64,000 bases of DNA from CAWIHS01 sp963836005 (GTDB lineage Bacteria > Pseudomonadota > Gammaproteobacteria > GRL18), in assembly GCA_963836005.1 (NCBI GenBank), contig CAWIHS010000002.1, forward strand, positions 372,001 to 436,000, read 5' to 3'. A program made the position numbers and the translations under genes. The notes under the pieces were generated by a model that did no database searches, was not told the origin of the DNA, and worked only from the letters and a program-made list of their open reading frames with translations. Below, piece after piece: positions 53,743 to 63,066 of the stretch; positions within the stretch are counted from its first letter, which is position 1, and every line of letters starts with the position of its first letter.

Positions 53743-54039
53743 TTAAAACACTTTTATACCTGCCAGTGAAACTTTTTCTTTGTTTTGGTTTTCAGCACCG
53801 CGTAACGGGATGTCGGGGTGTTTAAGTATTCCATCCTCTTCAATAACTGCCAACATAGTCTTTTCCAGGTTAGTCAAGATACAGACAGGTTTTTGAAATA
53901 ATGGACGTCTTATGAATTTAATGTCCCAACCAAATGATTTAATGCTTTGGTATGTCATTAATTGTACTTCATTCAGATATTCCAGTAGATTGTCTGGTAC
54001 CGGTTTTGTCCCTTTTCTTTTTTCTACACGATCCATCAA
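53743..54039 (-). CDS. Small conserved hypothetical protein
   Basis: 98 residues. Pattern KPVPDNLLEYLNEVQLMTYQ, then GWDIKFIRRPLFQKPV and AVIEEDGILKHPDIPLRG, which recalls a small protein widespread in gammaproteobacteria (from memory) with no known function. Single gene. Confidence 0.7.
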   Translation of the reverse strand: MMDRVEKRKGTKPVPDNLLEYLNEVQLMTYQSIKSFGWDIKFIRRPLFQKPVCILTNLEKTMLAVIEEDGILKHPDIPLRGAENQNKEKVSLAGIKVF

Positions 54040-54126
54040 GCACTATCCTCCATAGCTCAAAAAAAATGTTTCTGTTTAAAATTATATTCTTTCTGGATGA
54101 TTTGAGAATCGGGTATTTCTTACTTG

Positions 54127-54309
54127 ATGAAGTTTAAGCAGAAATCCCTTGTAAACCAGACTGATTACATCGCCTACGTGTTATTTCAACAGTTACCCGC
54201 CATAAAGTACGCTTTTGTTATTCGGGCAAATTGTAGCGAACTCCATATCACTGATCCTGAAAACATCAGAGACATCAAAGTAGCCATTGAACGGATGGCT
54301 CCAGCATGA
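54127..54309 (+). CDS. Possible small protein, coupled with the next frame
   Basis: About 60 codons, starting MKFKQKSLVNQTDYIAYVLF and ending IKVAIERMAPA. It overlaps the next frame by 4 bp (ATGA), a common sign of coupled genes. No ribosome site is clear and no family recognised. Confidence 0.35.
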   Translation: MKFKQKSLVNQTDYIAYVLFQQLPAIKYAFVIRANCSELHITDPENIRDIKVAIERMAPA

Positions 54310-54497
54310 ATTTAGTCATAAAATATTTTATTATCAACCATTTAATATCTGCATTAAAGTTACCTACCGATAAGCAATTACTGGATGAGGAACTGAGACT
54401 AATCAATATAAGCCGTGAAATCGGCAATATCAGCAGCTCTGACGTCCATTACACCCTATCCCTTACCCATTTATCAAAAGACCCATTAAAAGTCTGA
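54306..54497 (+). CDS. Possible small protein, coupled with the previous frame
   Basis: 63 codons, with a hydrophobic N-terminus (MNLVIKYFIINHLISALKLP) and a polar C-terminal half. No family recognised. Support comes only from the ATGA overlap and from the 76-bp inverted repeat that starts 40 bp after it. Confidence 0.3.
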   Translation: MNLVIKYFIINHLISALKLPTDKQLLDEELRLINISREIGNISSSDVHYTLSLTHLSKDPLKV

Positions 54498-54536
54498 CAG
54501 TGGCCTAAATAAATGTTTTTAAAAGGTGCCCATTTA

Positions 54537-54612
54537 GCACCAGAACCTGTGATGTATCATTTCGGGATTTGATGTTAATATGAGCGAAATGATGTATTAC
54601 AGGTTCTGGTGC
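54537..54612. repeat. 76-bp inverted repeat with 28-bp arms
   Basis: The left arm begins GCACCAGAACCTGTGATGTA and ends ATTTCG; the right arm is its complement with two or three differences (ends ACAGGTTCTGGTGC). The spacer is 20 bp. It could be a strong hairpin/terminator or a small foldback element. Confidence 0.75.
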
Positions 54613-54752
54613 GATGCCTCAATACTATGGACACTATTTCCAAACAGCTACTGAGTTTCTAGTGGGAAATAACAGGCGGTTGTTTCTAGCTAAACTCGCT
54701 TAAAATATCAAAGCAAACAGTATTCTGATCTTGGCATAGTTGATCTCGGGTA

Positions 54753-55046
54753 TTAAAATTGCCTGGGATCCACCAGTGAAATATTCTGATTATGCATGAT
54801 TTCACGTAAAAGAAGTAAGATAACATCCTGGTCTCTTTGCAGTTGTTCTTTATCTCCAGCAAGATAAAGAATTTTCGCCATGAAATTCTCAGGGCCCAAT
54901 TCAGTAAACTGCGAGTGTAAATTGACGTGACTGGTCCAGGAACCGTTTTTTACCAGATATTTTAGCTCATCACCGATGTGCCATCCTTCAGCGGTTTGCA
55001 TTTTTTCGAGTTGGATATCTGTTCCTCTGATAGAGTAGTGATACAT
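54753..55046 (-). CDS. Small hypothetical protein
   Basis: 97 residues: TDIQLEKMQTAEGWHIGDEL, LKYLVKNGSWTSHVNLHSQF, VILLLLREIMHNQNISLVDP. Soluble, no motif recognised. Divergent from the sensor kinase gene by 231 bp. Confidence 0.5.
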   Translation of the reverse strand: MYHYSIRGTDIQLEKMQTAEGWHIGDELKYLVKNGSWTSHVNLHSQFTELGPENFMAKILYLAGDKEQLQRDQDVILLLLREIMHNQNISLVDPRQF

Positions 55047-55277
55047 TTTCAGTACTCCCTGTGATTGATTTTTGAACTATCCTGACTGTAGAATCGCATA
55101 AAGATGTAGTAATAGCTATCAGACAATTACTGTAAAATTTGTAGGAATTTGCCTGCTTGTGACAGTAAATGATGTACTTTCTTTGAAGCCTTGTTTTAGC
55201 CGGTGAATTTGAAATTCTCATAAACTTGAAACAAGTCTGAATTGTTGAGATAAAAATACCTATACTGTTAATCAACT

Positions 55278-56969
55278 ATGAATTTATTTCGTATTCAAAC
55301 TGTTGCGTATTTAGTGTTAATCATTCTGTTATTAAGCGTGGGGCACAATTGCTTCAGTGCGGCAGAAATAGCGCTGACAAAAACTGAACAGCAGTGGCTG
55401 AAACAACACCCGCGGATCCGTATTGCGCATGAAAAACACTATCCTCCTTTTGAATGGCAGGACGAGAAGGGCGATTATCTTGGCATTTCGGTAGACTATA
55501 TTAAACTCATAGCAAAGCGTTTGAATATAAATTTTGAAACCATAGAAAATAACAGCTGGGAAGATATTTTAACCAAATTCAAAGCGGGGCAAATCGATGT
55601 TTTGCCTCTGCTTGCCCGCAATAAGCAGCGTGAACAGTTTATGCTTTTTACCCATAAGCATGTCAGTGTGCCTAATGTTATTATTTCTTCAAGCATCTCT
55701 CCTGAACAGTCAAAAGGCAAAGATTTAATAGCCCTGCTACGGGGTAAAAAGATAGCCGTAGTGGCAGGATTTTACTGGGATGATTTTTTAACTGAATATG
55801 AGGATCAAATCAGGATAGTCAGGGTCAATGATACCCGCACGGCGATAGAATTAACTGCTATGGGTGGTGTGGATGGCATGATCAGTGATATGGGCAGTGT
55901 CACCTATATTATTCGTGAAGATCATATCAATAATCTTAAAATCGTTAAAACCTTGCCACAACAGATTAAGATGGGCATGGGGATTAGAAAAGACTGGGGT
56001 GTTTTCCAGTCAATATTAAATAAAGCGCTGGATAGTATCACGGATAAAGAAAGAGACAATATTCAATCCAGATGGATACATCTGGAAGAATTGCCTTTAT
56101 GGCGACAGCCTGTACTCTGGTATAGTGTTATCGCAGTGGCATTGTTTTTTTCAATTTTACTGGGAATTATTATTGCCTGGAATACTTCCCTGAAAAGACA
56201 GGTTGAACGTCGCTCCAGAGAAATATCTCAAATGCAGATACAGTTAATGCATGCCGAAAAAATGGAATCTATTGGAAGGCTATCAGCTGGAATTGCACAC
56301 GAAGTGAAAAATCCGCTGGCAATTATGCAAATGGGGATTGATTTTCTGCGCGCTGAAAACCTTAAGGATGTCTCGAAAGAGATCCTTCAGAATATGACAG
56401 ATGCGGTTGACAGGGCTGATGGGGTAATCAAAGGTCTGCTGGATTTTTCGCATGATGAAGAGCTGATACTTAAGCCGGGTGACATTAATCAGGTGATCAG
56501 GGATTCGATTCATCTAATACAGCACGAATTGCGTTTACATCATATCCGCCTGGATTTAAAGCTGGATCAGCACCTGCCGAATATTTTAATGGATGCGAAT
56601 AAACTCCAGCAGGTGTTTATCAATCTGTTTATGAATGCTATTCAGGCAATGGGACAACAGGGAAATCTTGAGATTATGTCTAACAGCAGCCAATTAAATG
56701 ATCCCAGAGTGATCCACAGCAGGGAAAGAACTTTTCGACAGAACCAGCAAGTAATATTAATAATTATCAATGACACCGGCAGCGGGCTTCCTGATGATAA
56801 GGCTGAGGCGGTGTTCGAGCCTTTTTTTACCACCAAACCCGTGGGTGAAGGCACTGGATTGGGTTTGTCAGTTTCACGCAGTATCGTAAAATTGCATCAG
56901 GGTGCGATATATATGCAAAATCGTAATCCCCAGGGGGTTGAAGTTAAAATTATTTTTCCACTGATATAA
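55278..56969 (+). CDS. Sensor histidine kinase with periplasmic amino-acid-binding-type domain
   Basis: 563 residues. Signal peptide (about 1-30), SBP_bac_3 (extracellular solute-binding) domain (about 35-270: RIAHEKHYPPFEWQDEKGDY, IDVLPLLARNKQREQFM, GGVDGMISDMGSVTYII), a transmembrane helix (about 277-300), coiled linker, HisKA with phospho-acceptor in GIAHEVKNPLAIMQMG, and an ATPase domain (INDTGSGLPDDKAEAVF, GEGTGLGLSVSRSIV). Senses a small periplasmic ligand. The next gene is its likely partner. Confidence 0.92.
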   Translation: MNLFRIQTVAYLVLIILLLSVGHNCFSAAEIALTKTEQQWLKQHPRIRIAHEKHYPPFEWQDEKGDYLGISVDYIKLIAKRLNINFETIENNSWEDILTKFKAGQIDVLPLLARNKQREQFMLFTHKHVSVPNVIISSSISPEQSKGKDLIALLRGKKIAVVAGFYWDDFLTEYEDQIRIVRVNDTRTAIELTAMGGVDGMISDMGSVTYIIREDHINNLKIVKTLPQQIKMGMGIRKDWGVFQSILNKALDSITDKERDNIQSRWIHLEELPLWRQPVLWYSVIAVALFFSILLGIIIAWNTSLKRQVERRSREISQMQIQLMHAEKMESIGRLSAGIAHEVKNPLAIMQMGIDFLRAENLKDVSKEILQNMTDAVDRADGVIKGLLDFSHDEELILKPGDINQVIRDSIHLIQHELRLHHIRLDLKLDQHLPNILMDANKLQQVFINLFMNAIQAMGQQGNLEIMSNSSQLNDPRVIHSRERTFRQNQQVILIIINDTGSGLPDDKAEAVFEPFFTTKPVGEGTGLGLSVSRSIVKLHQGAIYMQNRNPQGVEVKIIFPLI

Positions 56970-57000
56970 TTTAAACCAGCTTTAACGGTGCAGCATTTTC

Positions 57001-57019
57001 GATACGCTGAGCAGTTTAC
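57001..57019. repeat. Solo MITE end
   Basis: GATACGCTGAGCAGTTTAC matches the family end at about 17 of 19 bases (GATACGCTGAGTAGTTAC). No second end nearby. It lies between the kinase and its response regulator. Confidence 0.5.
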
Positions 57020-57039
57020 TTTAATACTATGAGAGCACA

Positions 57040-57411
57040 ATGAAAAAGAAAATTTTGCTGGTCGATGATGAAGTCGTTCTGACGCGAATGATTAAATTGA
57101 ATCTTGAACGAAGCGGTGATTATGATGTATTCACCGTTAATGAAGGAACAAAAGCCTTAACCGCTGCACGTGAATTTCGGCCAGACATGATTTTTATGGA
57201 TGTCATGATGCCTGATATGAGCGGTGATGAAGTGATTGCTGAATTTCGAAATGATGAAACACTGGCTGAAATACCCTATGTGTTCATGACAGCCATCGTG
57301 ACAAAAGATGAGACTCAGGCAATGGGAAATGTGATTGGCGGTAATGAGTTTCTGGCCAAGCCAGTTAAAACTGAAGAATTAATTGCCGTGATTGAGCGTA
57401 CACTTGGATAA
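57040..57411 (+). CDS. CheY-like single-domain response regulator
   Basis: 123 residues: KILLVDDEVVLTRMIKLNLE, phospho-acceptor in DMIFMDVMMPDMSGDE (about residue 54), Thr in VFMTAIV and Lys in NEFLAKPVKTEE. No output domain, so it acts by protein contact or in a relay. It follows the periplasmic-sensor kinase by 70 bp and is probably phosphorylated by it. Confidence 0.92.
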   Translation: MKKKILLVDDEVVLTRMIKLNLERSGDYDVFTVNEGTKALTAAREFRPDMIFMDVMMPDMSGDEVIAEFRNDETLAEIPYVFMTAIVTKDETQAMGNVIGGNEFLAKPVKTEELIAVIERTLG

Positions 57412-57434
57412 AATGATGCAGGCGAGATGTGTTG

Positions 57435-57704
57435 ATGTCTGATTTAAACTGGAAAGTTTATATGATTCAATGCAGTGATGATTCACTCTATACCGGCATT
57501 ACTACAGATATAGAAAAACGTTTTGCACAGCATCATACTGGCAAAGGAGCCAAATTTTTTTATGCACGCAAGCCGGAAAAAATCGTCTATATAGAAGCAC
57601 ATCATACCCGTAGCACAGCCAGCCAACGGGAATGTGAAATAAAAAAACTCAATCGACAAGCAAAACTACAGCTTATAGCAACAACTGTTTTACCTGAGTT
57701 TTAA
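57435..57704 (+). CDS. GIY-YIG nuclease-family protein
   Basis: 89 residues. GIY-YIG motifs WKVYMIQCSDDSLYTGITTD with downstream KRFAQHHTGKGAKF and ASQRECEIKKLNRQAKLQL. UvrC-type small nuclease family. Its 3' end overlaps the tgpA-like gene, which converges, by 32 bp. The start ATG at 57435 has a weak GGCGAG site. Confidence 0.88.
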   Translation: MSDLNWKVYMIQCSDDSLYTGITTDIEKRFAQHHTGKGAKFFYARKPEKIVYIEAHHTRSTASQRECEIKKLNRQAKLQLIATTVLPEF

Positions 57705-59754
57705 AGCTGCTTATGCGGCTTTCCTTAGCTGACAAACAGCCGTAGCGCAATACTATATAATTTTGCATCAGCTCCTGAATTCGTTTTTCGGATTGAGGAA
57801 ATTTTTCCATGGCCAGCCGTTTTACTTCTTCTGGACCCTGATAATTGTTAATAGTCAGACCCGCTTTATCCAGTTTACACAAAAATTTTTCATAGTAGAG
57901 ATAAACCCTGTCAATCTGACGATAACGTTGATAGTTGTAATATAGATATAATACCATTGCGGTAAACGCCATACCGCCTATTAACATCACTATTAAAGTC
58001 TGCCAGCTGGCTGACAATCCCATCAAAGTTAATAACAGGTTTTGCTTATTCTGGTCATAACCGAGGATCCAGTTATTCCAGTTATATTTAATGTTGTCGA
58101 TGTACTGATTGACTTGCCTGGAAAATTTATACAGAGCTGTTTTCTGTTGTTCACTAAGCTCCGGTAAATTGAATATAGTTAATGATGAATAAGTAAGCCG
58201 TTCCAGATCGGTATCAAAAATATCTGCTTCAATGCGCTCAGGTGGAATGACACTGGTGGGATCAACCCGTATCCAGCCGGATTTGTCCAGCCAGACTTCT
58301 GCCCAGGCATGAGCATTGGACTGTCTGACGAGGTAATAGTCGCCCGTTTGATTTTTTTCAATGCCCTGGTATCCGGTCACGACTCTGGCTGGTATACCGG
58401 CCGCGCGCATTAAAATTACAAAACTGCTGGCAAAATGTTCACAAAACCCCCTCTTTTTATCAAACAGGAATTGATCCGCAGGATCCTCTTTCATACTGTC
58501 AGGTTTTTTAGTGTAAAAAAAATCCTCATCACGAAAATAATCCAGTGCTTTGGCGACCAGCGGGTATCTGTCCATTGTTTGCTCAGAATTTGAGTTATTA
58601 AACTCAAATTCCTCTAACCATTGCCGGCCAAGTTCCCTGGTCCTTGGATTGGCTGTTGCGGACAATTTCAAACCCCTGTCTATTTCATGTGGGCTCACTG
58701 CAGCGAGATAAAAGTCACTATAAGATGTCACTCTGTACTGAGTCAGCTGATTAATAGCGGTTCTGTTTTCCATCAGCAGATCTTTTGTTAAATGAAAACC
58801 CTTTATTGTGTCACCCTCTACCTGAAAAGGCATTTCAAGAGTGAAGAGCCATTTCTGCTGATGAGGTTCCAGAGTAACCGTATAGGAGGTCGGATTTTTT
58901 TTATGCCGGACGATTTGTTCTACAGACTGCTGCAGTCTTTCAGGTTTGGTCTGCGACCATAAAATACCGTCCGTTTCTGTGAGAACCGGGCCTCGCCAGT
59001 AAAGTTTTTCGGCAGCAGGCGGGCTGTTTTGAAAGTCTACTCGAAAGGCAATTTCGTCGGAATCAGCCAGATCAGTCACACTGCCCGGATACATGGTGTC
59101 GGACAGGCCGGTACTTGCCTGGTTACCATCATCGGGCAGGGACCATAAAGGTCCGGGAATACGTGGAAAGAATAAAAATAATAAAATGGTAATAGGCAGG
59201 GCTTTAAGAAATATTTTCAAAAGTATGTTTAACTGCTGAGAGAACTTCATGGAATATTGCGGCAGCCTGGTGAAACCCTGCAGCAGCAGGGTCAGGGAAA
59301 ACACCATAATGACTGTAAACAGGGTTAATACCAGCCCCTGTGAATATAAAAAATGAGTGATGAGAATAAAATAGCCAAGAAATAACACCACAAAAATATT
59401 TCTTCGGTCAGATTCATGTTTGATTTCCAGTAATTTCAGACAGACCATGAGACATAACAGGGTAATAGAAGCTTTTTGTGTGACATGAAAGCCATAATTA
59501 AAAATGGTCAGTACCAGGCAAATGATGATCAGCAAAAAACGAATAAAAGTGCCTGGCAAGGCAATGAGCCCGAGAGTATGCAGACTGAACCAGAGTAAAA
59601 TCAGCAAGATGAACAGCGTTAATAAAACGGGTGTAGTGAATAGATGAGGTAACATGACCAGCAGCAGGATCATGGGTAATAAGGTATGTATATTCAGGGC
59701 AGAGATAATGGCCTGTAGAGAAAGTCTTAATCCCCGAGCTGAGGCGTTGCTCAT
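57673..59754 (-). CDS. TgpA-type transglutaminase-domain membrane protein
   Basis: 693 residues. About six N-terminal membrane helices (to about residue 190), a periplasmic transglutaminase core with Cys in RGFCEHFASSFVILMRAAG, His in NAHAWAEVW and Asp in WIRVDPTS, then a late membrane helix (about 570-590) and a cytoplasmic tail. TgpA of Pseudomonas is essential for growth; the substrate is unclear. It overlaps the upstream DUF58 gene by 4 bp. Confidence 0.93.
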   Translation of the reverse strand: MSNASARGLRLSLQAIISALNIHTLLPMILLLVMLPHLFTTPVLLTLFILLILLWFSLHTLGLIALPGTFIRFLLIIICLVLTIFNYGFHVTQKASITLLCLMVCLKLLEIKHESDRRNIFVVLFLGYFILITHFLYSQGLVLTLFTVIMVFSLTLLLQGFTRLPQYSMKFSQQLNILLKIFLKALPITILLFLFFPRIPGPLWSLPDDGNQASTGLSDTMYPGSVTDLADSDEIAFRVDFQNSPPAAEKLYWRGPVLTETDGILWSQTKPERLQQSVEQIVRHKKNPTSYTVTLEPHQQKWLFTLEMPFQVEGDTIKGFHLTKDLLMENRTAINQLTQYRVTSYSDFYLAAVSPHEIDRGLKLSATANPRTRELGRQWLEEFEFNNSNSEQTMDRYPLVAKALDYFRDEDFFYTKKPDSMKEDPADQFLFDKKRGFCEHFASSFVILMRAAGIPARVVTGYQGIEKNQTGDYYLVRQSNAHAWAEVWLDKSGWIRVDPTSVIPPERIEADIFDTDLERLTYSSLTIFNLPELSEQQKTALYKFSRQVNQYIDNIKYNWNNWILGYDQNKQNLLLTLMGLSASWQTLIVMLIGGMAFTAMVLYLYYNYQRYRQIDRVYLYYEKFLCKLDKAGLTINNYQGPEEVKRLAMEKFPQSEKRIQELMQNYIVLRYGCLSAKESRISSFKTQVKQLLL

Positions 59755-60713
59755 TCATTCTCCCCCTGCGGAATGTTAAATAAAGCAATAGCTTTCAGGC
59801 AGCGATGCTGATGTTGATATCCCTGATCAATGGCAATGGTCTGTAAAGGCAATTCCAATCCATAGCGATCGCCGCGTTGTTCTGCATCAATCAGCAGCCG
59901 GCAAATCTGGCTGAGTTTATATTCGATGTCATGATGGTTGAATTCATTCCAACGGATCCAGTATTCATGACTGATACTGCCGGTAAAAATTTTGCTCAGC
60001 AACCCTTGTTCTCTGGCATAGGCTTTCCAATGAACATGTTTTAATGATTCACCCACCTGATAGGTTTTAAATCCGTCGAAATCATCCTGTCCACGGCCTT
60101 TTTCACCCTGCCCTTCACCTTCCATCCCTGTTTCTGGATGGTATAGACAGTTTTTCGCCGGGTGTGGATAAACAAGCGTATCGCTGTCCAACTCAATATT
60201 GGCCCAGGCGCGAAACAGGCCTAAAGGGAAAATAGTGGCTATTTCAAACGGCGGTATGTTGGCATAGCCGCGTTTTTGGCTGATCATTTTAAGTTGCAGC
60301 AGCGTTGTGTCATGAGGCAGTACATCGGTCATTTCACACTGCTTTTCCAGGGTTATGGCTATAGAGAATCTAGTCCGCTGACTGATTTTATCCTGACTGA
60401 TCCTTAAAGGTATCTGGATGCTTTCGTGACAGAACACGGGTTTTACATGTCCGATGGAAAAGTTCAGATATAACAGATTCTTCTGCGTCATGTACATGCA
60501 GATGATAGCTGTCGAGGCCAGCAGAAAAGTAATAAAGAATATCAGTGAATTATTAAAATTAATGGCGGCACTGAGCATGATCAGGATCAGTACGGCAAAG
60601 ATGATCCCTTCACGGGTGGGTAAAATGTAGATATTTTGTGCCGAAAGTCTGGCATTCTTTTGTTTGCTGACACGCTTTAACAACCAGTGCTGTAATTTTT
60701 GAATTAACTTCAT
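59751..60713 (-). CDS. DUF58-family membrane protein
   Basis: 320 residues. Two membrane helices at about 33-75 (IIFAVLILIMLSAAINFNNS), then a DUF58 domain with GEGQGEKGRGQDDFDGFKTY and VGESLKHVHWKAYARE. These proteins accompany MoxR ATPases and TgpA. It follows the MoxR-like gene by 31 bp. Confidence 0.92.
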   Translation of the reverse strand: MKLIQKLQHWLLKRVSKQKNARLSAQNIYILPTREGIIFAVLILIMLSAAINFNNSLIFFITFLLASTAIICMYMTQKNLLYLNFSIGHVKPVFCHESIQIPLRISQDKISQRTRFSIAITLEKQCEMTDVLPHDTTLLQLKMISQKRGYANIPPFEIATIFPLGLFRAWANIELDSDTLVYPHPAKNCLYHPETGMEGEGQGEKGRGQDDFDGFKTYQVGESLKHVHWKAYAREQGLLSKIFTGSISHEYWIRWNEFNHHDIEYKLSQICRLLIDAEQRGDRYGLELPLQTIAIDQGYQHQHRCLKAIALFNIPQGENE

Positions 60714-60744
60714 AAGCAGGATTTAATCGCCCATTCATGCATGC

Positions 60745-61647
60745 TCAGGGTATAGGTATGGTATTAAACAATTGCATCATCTGCTGTTCACTATTGAGCT
60801 GGTCATCACGACTGATTAAACGATGCAGGACAATGGACGGCAGAATCATTTTAATATCATCGGGTATGACCATTTCCCGATTATGTATATAAGCCCAGGC
60901 TTTAGCCGCATGGAGTAGAGCAATACCAGCACGAGGAGAAAGTCCAGTTAGAAAATGCTGGCTATGGCGGGAAAATTGTAAAATATCCTGGACATAGTTC
61001 AATAAAGGTTCAGAAATATGGATTTGCAGCACTTCCTGCTGCATTTTTATCAGTTGTTCAGTGCTGTAGACAGGCTTAACATGAGTGAGCATTTCGCGCC
61101 GGTCAACCCCGGCAAGAATTCCCCGCTCGGTCTGTCTGTCGGGATAACCCAGAGCTATGCGCATTAGAAAACGATCCAGCTGAGATTCTGGCAGCGGAAA
61201 TGTGCCTGCCTGTGTTTGTGGATTTTGTGTGGCAATGACAAAAAACGGCTGCGGCAGCTTATGAGTTTCACCATCAACTGTTGTCTGCTGTTCTTCCATT
61301 GCCTCCAGTAAGGCGCTTTGTGTTTTGGCTGTTGCACGGTTAATTTCATCTGCAAGGATCAACTGGCTGAACACCGGACCTCGAAGAAACTTGAAACAGG
61401 TGTTGTTTTTATCGAATATTGAAATGCCGATAATGTCAGCCGGCAACATATCACTGGTAAACTGTATTCTTGAAAATTCCAGGCCGAAGAGTCTGGCCAT
61501 AAGATGAGCTAAGGTCGTTTTACCCATACCCGGAAAATCTTCAATTAGCAGGTGACCTTTGGCCAGCAAGCAGCTGATAGCCAGTTTTATTTGCTGTTCT
61601 TTTCCAGAAATAATCGTATTGGCTGTTTTTAACAGGGGTGTAAACAT
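60745..61647 (-). CDS. MoxR-family AAA+ ATPase
   Basis: 300 residues. Walker A LIEDFPGMGKTTLAHLMAR, Walker B LILADEINRA, sensor 1 FVIATQNPQTQAG, sensor 2 region LTGLSPRAGIALLHAAKAWA. A chaperone-like ATPase that works with the DUF58/TgpA genes downstream. First gene of that operon. Confidence 0.95.
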   Translation of the reverse strand: MFTPLLKTANTIISGKEQQIKLAISCLLAKGHLLIEDFPGMGKTTLAHLMARLFGLEFSRIQFTSDMLPADIIGISIFDKNNTCFKFLRGPVFSQLILADEINRATAKTQSALLEAMEEQQTTVDGETHKLPQPFFVIATQNPQTQAGTFPLPESQLDRFLMRIALGYPDRQTERGILAGVDRREMLTHVKPVYSTEQLIKMQQEVLQIHISEPLLNYVQDILQFSRHSQHFLTGLSPRAGIALLHAAKAWAYIHNREMVIPDDIKMILPSIVLHRLISRDDQLNSEQQMMQLFNTIPIP

Positions 61648-61931
61648 CAGTATTCACAGTTTTATAAGGGTTATTTTACATGGGCTTGTTTAACATTGAT
61701 AAAGGCTACGTGAATACCGGCAAGAAGCAAGGAAACATCGCACACTTCAGGATTAAAAAATTTTCGGGCTGGCCACTGGCATTAAAAAACTTTGTAAATG
61801 GAATTTAAGCACAATTCAAGCCAATATATCTTGGTAATTACCGAAGTTAAAATGGTAGGATTACTGATAGGGGTGAGTTTAAAATTGCTATATACTTTTT
61901 TTATTATAAAGAATTTTTAAGGGCTGGATTT

Positions 61932-62609
61932 ATGAACAATACCTACCCAAGTCGCTTGATCTTACATGTTTTTCACCTGTCATTATTAACCGTGCCTTTG
62001 TGTAGCTTAAAAAGCCATGCTGAACATGTTGATAAGCATGATTTTCTGTTGGCCGAAGCAAATCATCAAATAAATTCACATCATGATTTAAAAACAGCCC
62101 AACGCTTCAGCGAATGGGAGTATCTTATGTACCAAAGTGCTGACAGATCTGTCGCAGAAAAACTAACTCTGGTGAATGATTTTTTTAACAGGATGGACTG
62201 GGTAGAAGACAAGGAGCTTTGGCAGCAAAAGGATTACTGGGCTACCCCGATTGAAAGTATGATTAGAAATGCCGGAGACTGCGAAGATTTTTCTATAGCA
62301 AAATATTTTACCCTGCTGGCACTCGATGTTGCTCAGGAGAAGCTGCGCATAAGCTATGTCAAACTGGATGGTCAACAGGGCCATATGGTATTGAGCTATT
62401 ATTCTTCGCCCAATGCTGAGCCTTTGATCCTGGATAATATTAATAAAAATATTTTACTCAGACATGAACGTACAGACCTGGAATTTGTGTTCAGTTTTAA
62501 TAGTGAAGGCCTCTGGCTGGGAAACAATAAAATGTCCCGATTTGATGACAGCAATACCTTACATCGATGGGACAGTATGATGAAAAGAATACAGCAGGAA
62601 CAAACATAA
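61932..62609 (+). CDS. LapG-like bacterial transglutaminase-like cysteine protease
   Basis: 225 residues. Signal peptide (about 1-31), then a DUF920/BTLCP core with the catalytic Cys in NAGDCEDFSIAKYFTLLALD, His in GQQGHMVLSYY and Asp in PLILDNINK. LapG proteases cut large adhesins and are held back by c-di-GMP-bound LapD. No LapD or adhesin gene is adjacent. Confidence 0.88.
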   Translation: MNNTYPSRLILHVFHLSLLTVPLCSLKSHAEHVDKHDFLLAEANHQINSHHDLKTAQRFSEWEYLMYQSADRSVAEKLTLVNDFFNRMDWVEDKELWQQKDYWATPIESMIRNAGDCEDFSIAKYFTLLALDVAQEKLRISYVKLDGQQGHMVLSYYSSPNAEPLILDNINKNILLRHERTDLEFVFSFNSEGLWLGNNKMSRFDDSNTLHRWDSMMKRIQQEQT

Positions 62610-62639
62610 ATTCACCCTGGAGGACATCTGATTAAGGCG

Positions 62640-62864
62640 GCAACTATTCTGCGTATTTTTAAGATCGTGAATACTATCAGGTATTTATTGACCCACATTC
62701 ACTTGACCTACAGGGACGACTTCGGCTCCTGCCTCTCGCATGCATTTCCACCATCCATGGTGGTCATGTAGGGAATGCAGATTATACAGGAGCAATTATC
62801 TGCCTTTCACAAACACCTGACAGCAATCACTTATACAGAATCTTAGATACGCTGAATAGTTACG
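62640..62864 (+). mobile_element. Full MITE copy upstream of mnmG
   Basis: 225 bp. Left end GCAACTATTCTGCGTATTTT, followed by AAGATCGTGAATACTATCAG; right end GATACGCTGAATAGTTACG. Core palindrome CCACCATCCATGGTGG. Relative to the copy at 39703 it has an extra short segment (ACATTCACTTGACCT) next to GACCC, and it lies in the opposite orientation. Confidence 0.85.
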
Positions 62865-63066
62865 CATAGTTTTTGATAAGGATTCACATAATAGACCTTC
62901 TAAACCTGCCGCTGTAATCGCCTTATTTACCAATCTGCATTCCGATTTCGTAAATTTGTATTCATGATGTCCAAATCTATTTATTTGATTTTAAATGATT
63001 CTTACCACTGTAAACGGTTATGATTTATAATGCCTCATTTGCGGTAGACAGTTTGTGGAGAAAAGT

